From an uncultured Flavobacteriaceae bacterium (GTDB lineage Bacteria > Bacteroidota > Bacteroidia > Flavobacteriales > Flavobacteriaceae): a stretch of 64,000 nucleotides of DNA. The position numbers and the translations under genes were made by a program. The notes below the pieces were generated by a model. It was given only the letters and a program-made list of their open reading frames with translations. It was not told the DNA's origin and did no database searches. Below are positions 61,635-64,000 of this stretch, one piece after another. Location of the stretch: positions 70,974 to 134,973 of the forward strand of contig CALGUD010000147.1 in NCBI GenBank assembly GCA_937901915.1, written 5' to 3'. Each line of letters starts with the position of its first letter. Position 1 is the stretch's first letter.

Positions 61635-62336
61635 CTATCTGTTTAATTGTATTTTATTGGTTAGGTCTGTTTTTCCGTGAATGAGATCTATAGCTGCAGT
61701 TTTTAACATCACCGCTTTTTTGGATTTGGAAAGTTTAGCAACGGCATTGGTATGGGCTTCTATTTCCTTTTCAAATCTGTAAATTGAGGTATAGAATGCA
61801 TCGTTAAAAACCTTTTTGTCATCAGCTTTCAACTTATTGAATTGTAATTTACTTTCATCATTATATCTATAATTTAATGAAAAAGTGTTTTTGTTTATAT
61901 CGTAATTATAAGATGATGTGAAGGGTTTTATTTTTTGCTTGTCGAGAAGTTCTGTAACTATATCATTGACACTGTTTACTGAAGTGAAATGATAGCTTAT
62001 AGAGAAAATATAATTGTCGTAATCTGCTTTTTTAATCACCTTTGATATGCCGGTTTCCTTTTCTAGATAACTGACCGCTTCATCAAGAGCAGTTTCTATG
62101 TCCTCCTTGCTGGGTATTTTATGCCCGTTTACACTATCTAAAAGCATTAAAGAGGCTACTTTTGTTTTGCTTTTGCTTAAATTTATTGTGAGAGTCATGC
62201 TTCCGGAGCCATCATTATTTAAATTCAATTCTTCAATAAAATCAAAACAGGAGCTGAGAGAAAGTAAAAGACACAGGAGCCCTGATTTTGAAAGTATATT
62301 TCTGATTTGTTTCTTCTTTAAATAAAATATTTGCAT
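61635..62336 (-). CDS. Hypothetical lipoprotein, first gene of the three-gene envelope operon
   Basis: 233 residues. Lipoprotein signal (LLCLLLSLSSC, then FDFIEELNLN). The mature part begins LNNDGSGSMTLTINLSKSKTK, a beta pattern frequent in small Bacteroidota lipoproteins, and continues with helix-rich segments. No named family. The operon is preceded by a TAGATTTG promoter and the two-part ACCC/ACCG element shared with small membrane protein B. Confidence 0.65.
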   Translation of the reverse strand: MQIFYLKKKQIRNILSKSGLLCLLLSLSSCFDFIEELNLNNDGSGSMTLTINLSKSKTKVASLMLLDSVNGHKIPSKEDIETALDEAVSYLEKETGISKVIKKADYDNYIFSISYHFTSVNSVNDIVTELLDKQKIKPFTSSYNYDINKNTFSLNYRYNDESKLQFNKLKADDKKVFNDAFYTSIYRFEKEIEAHTNAVAKLSKSKKAVMLKTAAIDLIHGKTDLTNKIQLNR

Positions 62337-62360
62337 CCTGAGGGTGAAATTTTAACACAG

Positions 62361-62435
62361 CAAATCTACTCTATTTGGTTTAATGTTTTAACCCTAAAAA
62401 CGGTAATTATTACACCCCTGAAAACGGGGTGTAAT
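62361..62435 (-). promoter_or_regulatory. Two-part ACCC/ACCG element with promoter, upstream of the lipoprotein operon
   Basis: Read on the minus strand: an inverted repeat ATTACACCCC / GGGGTGTAAT (62409-62435) containing ACCCCGTTTTCAGGGG, then ACCGTTTTTAGG beginning 26 bases after the first ACCC (at 62404), then TAGATTTG (62361-62368) 36 bases after the ACCG. All spacings equal those upstream of the gene at 11354. The hairpin may also stop transcripts from the CoA-transferase gene. Confidence 0.65.
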
Positions 62436-62461
62436 TAGACATCTATTTAGTAGGAATAGAA

Positions 62462-63756
62462 TTATTTACTTTTGAACCTTGAAAAAGATTCTTCTTCCAG
62501 TTTTTCCCTGAAATCCGGATGCGCTATTGAAATAAGAGCCTTAGCTCGTTCCTTCAGGTTTTTTCCGAAAAGATTAACCACACCATATTCAGTAACTACA
62601 TAATGCACATGTGCGCGGGTAGTTGTAACCCCTGCTCCCTCTTTTAAATAAGGAGTTATTTTAGATATCCCTTTAGGTGTTACTGATGACATGGCAAAAA
62701 TAGGCTTGCCCCCAAGTGATAATGAGGCACCTCTGATAAAGTCCATTTGGCCACCAACACCGGAATATTGACGAATTCCAATTGTGTCTGCACACACCTG
62801 TCCTGTAAGGTCAATTTCAATGGCGCTGTTAATTGCAGTGACTTTTGGGTTTTTCCTGATAATAGCAGTGTCGTTTGTATAAGCCGCTTCTTTAAAGTGA
62901 ATTAAAGGGTTGTCATCTATAAAATCATATAATTTTCGGGATCCTACAGCAAAGGATGTAACAATTTTACCTGTCTTAACCTCTTTGTCTTCTCCGGTAA
63001 TTACACCTTTTTCCAAAAGTGGCAGAATTCCATCAGAGAACATTTCGGTATGTACGCCTAATTCTTTATGGTATGTATTCCGAGACGCTTGTGGTTATAT
63101 AAATTATTTAATACAGCATTGGGTATGTTGCCAATACCCATTTGCAAGGTGGCTCCATCTTCTATAAGTCCGGCTACATTTTTCCCTATACTTTCTTCTA
63201 TTTTGCTGATCTCACTAATCTCGCTAACATGAATGGGGGTTTCTACCTCTACAGCATAGTATATATCATCTATATGTATAATACCATCGCCGTGTGTTCT
63301 GGGCACCATAGGGTTTATCTGGGCGATTACTTTTTTAGCAGTTTGTACTGCAGGAAGCGCTACATCTACAGATGTACCCAGTGAGCAATACCCATGTTTA
63401 TCTGGTGGGGATACCTGTACCACAGCTACATCCAAAGGCAAAATATTTCTTCGGAAAAGTAAGTGTATCTCACTTAAAAAAATAGGGATATAATTTCCAT
63501 TACTAAAATTTACGGCATCCCGGATATTACCTCCTACAAAACAACTGTTTATTCTAAAAGCCGCCTTGTATGGTTCTAATGTATACTTTGCTGATCCTTC
63601 TGTATGAATTTGTATAATTTCTACATTGCTGAGTTCTTTGTATCGTTCACAAAGTGCATCTATTAATGTATTAGGAGTCATAGCAGCCCCCTGAAAAAAA
63701 ACACGATCCCCGGATTTTACTATGGAGACCGCTTTCTGTAATGAAACTAATTTCAT
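62462..63756 (-). pseudogene. Acetyl-CoA hydrolase/CoA-transferase family gene, split by a frameshift at a duplicated motif
   Basis: The N-terminal part (63756 to 63058, 232 residues) has GDRVFFQGAAMTPNTLIDAL, VQVSPPDKHGYCSLG and LQMGIGNIPNAVL of acetyl-CoA hydrolase/4-hydroxybutyrate CoA-transferase proteins. It stops after NHKRLGIHTIKN. The C-terminal part (to 62462) resumes as HKELGVHTEMFSDGILPLLE and includes SGVGGQMDFIRGA and VTEYGVVNLFGK. The combined length (~425 residues) equals a normal family member. The break lies where the codons for HKxLGxHT occur twice, 23 bases apart. The ATG at 63756 is preferred; the frame is open further upstream into a MurJ-like fragment. Confidence 0.8.
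63047..63093 (-). repeat. Diverged 24-base direct repeat causing the frameshift
   Basis: Segments 63047-63070 and 63070-63093 share 15 of 24 positions, including GGTATGTA at one end (plus strand), and encode HKELGVHT and HKRLGIHT. They share one base, so the period is 23 and the reading frame shifts. Confidence 0.75.
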
Positions 63757-63978
63757 ATTAATATTTTTATTTTTAAAATTAGGTTTCCCTAATTTAATAA
63801 TTTTTTTATTTATGCAGACGCATAACAGAAATAATAAGTTTGCAACACTTCCTATAAGAGTACCAATTGCCAATGCCGTATTTCCAAAATCATTTTTATA
63901 AAATAATAGTATAATTATGATAGCTATGGGTATAAACACTGTATTTAATGATGAATATTTGAATTCTTCTGGAATTTA
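63757..63978 (-). pseudogene. Fragment of a MurJ/MviN-like flippase
   Basis: The frame directly upstream of, and continuous with, the CoA-transferase ATG encodes about 70 residues with two hydrophobic helices: LNTVFIPIAIIIILLF and ALAIGTLIGSVANLLFLLCV, then KKIIKLGKPNFKNKN. The pattern (VFIP..., then ALAIGTLIG followed by a Leu-rich helix and a basic loop) resembles the middle of MurJ-type flippases. It has no start codon and is preceded by two stops in frame, and it ends where the CoA-transferase begins. Judged by eye, moderate confidence. Confidence 0.4.
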
Positions 63979-64000
63979 TCATGATACTTTAATCAGTTCT

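Noticed and set aside
62409..62435. Simple intrinsic terminator of the CoA-transferase gene
   Set aside because: The hairpin is perfect, but its core recurs with fixed spacing to a promoter at another locus (11.2 kb) and has no immediate T run, so a regulatory site is the better reading; partial termination is not excluded.
63757..63939. N-terminal membrane anchor of the CoA-transferase
   Set aside because: CoA-transferases of this family are cytosolic and start near the ATG at 63756; the hydrophobic part resembles a different protein family and has no start codon.

Overview
The window looks like a chromosome segment of a Flavobacteriaceae bacterium (Bacteroidota). It is AT-rich. It carries gldJ next to porV, a PorP/SprF protein paired with a giant cargo ending in a type IX secretion (T9SS) type B sorting domain, many Bacteroidota-style lipoproteins, and promoters of the TAnnTTTG (-7) type. 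No tRNA, rRNA, CRISPR array or insertion sequence was seen.

Layout. 1-5 kb: truncated ECF sigma factor, polyprenyl diphosphate synthase, and a TPR sensor kinase followed by two LuxR-type response regulators. 5-10.5 kb: PorP/SprF plus a ~1,498-residue FG-GAP/HYR surface protein. 10.7-12.4 kb: tandem paralogous small membrane proteins and a lipoprotein. 12.4-17.6 kb: sprT-like, manC, DUF389 and rlmN as one operon, and a DUF4349 lipoprotein. 17.7-29.4 kb: unknown pair, HAD, SDR, M28 peptidase, pdhC-pdhA, cdd, porV, gldJ, murF. 29.4-32.8 kb: intergenic region with a possible small RNA, Nudix-like regulator, WYL regulator diverging from a DinB gene. 33-46 kb: L-fucose/fucoside locus (GH2, GH97, AraC regulator, fuconate dehydratase, SDR, FAH hydrolase, fuconolactonase, GH95, FucP). 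46-58 kb: low-oxygen and nitrogen-oxide island (nrdG-nrdD, Rrf2, nadA-nadB, di-iron repair protein, second Rrf2, a 598-residue nitronate-monooxygenase-like protein, nirK, nirV, SCO). 58-62.3 kb: three-gene envelope operon of unknown role. 62.4-64 kb: broken CoA-transferase gene fused behind a MurJ-like remnant.

The most interesting material is the regulatory wiring of the 46-58 kb island. Three promoters (nadA, the 598-residue gene, nirK) carry a TGAY-N4-RTCA palindrome exactly 22 nt before the -7 box, as in class II CRP/FNR activation. Three promoter regions (nrdG, rrf2, nirK) share an AAAGAY-N6-GTCTTT palindrome that starts on the last base of the -7 box at nrdG and nirK. A third palindrome marks the second rrf2 gene and its downstream repair gene. 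This ties an uncharacterised flavoprotein-like gene to denitrification and NO stress.

Separately, a two-part ACCC/ACCG element with identical internal and promoter spacing precedes two unrelated genes 51 kb apart. Three loci are damaged: nirK is separated from its cytochrome c domain by a frameshift; the fucose locus keeps only the two ends of an SDR gene that is probably the missing L-fucose dehydrogenase; and the CoA-transferase is split at an out-of-frame join where the same eight-residue motif is encoded twice with different codons.
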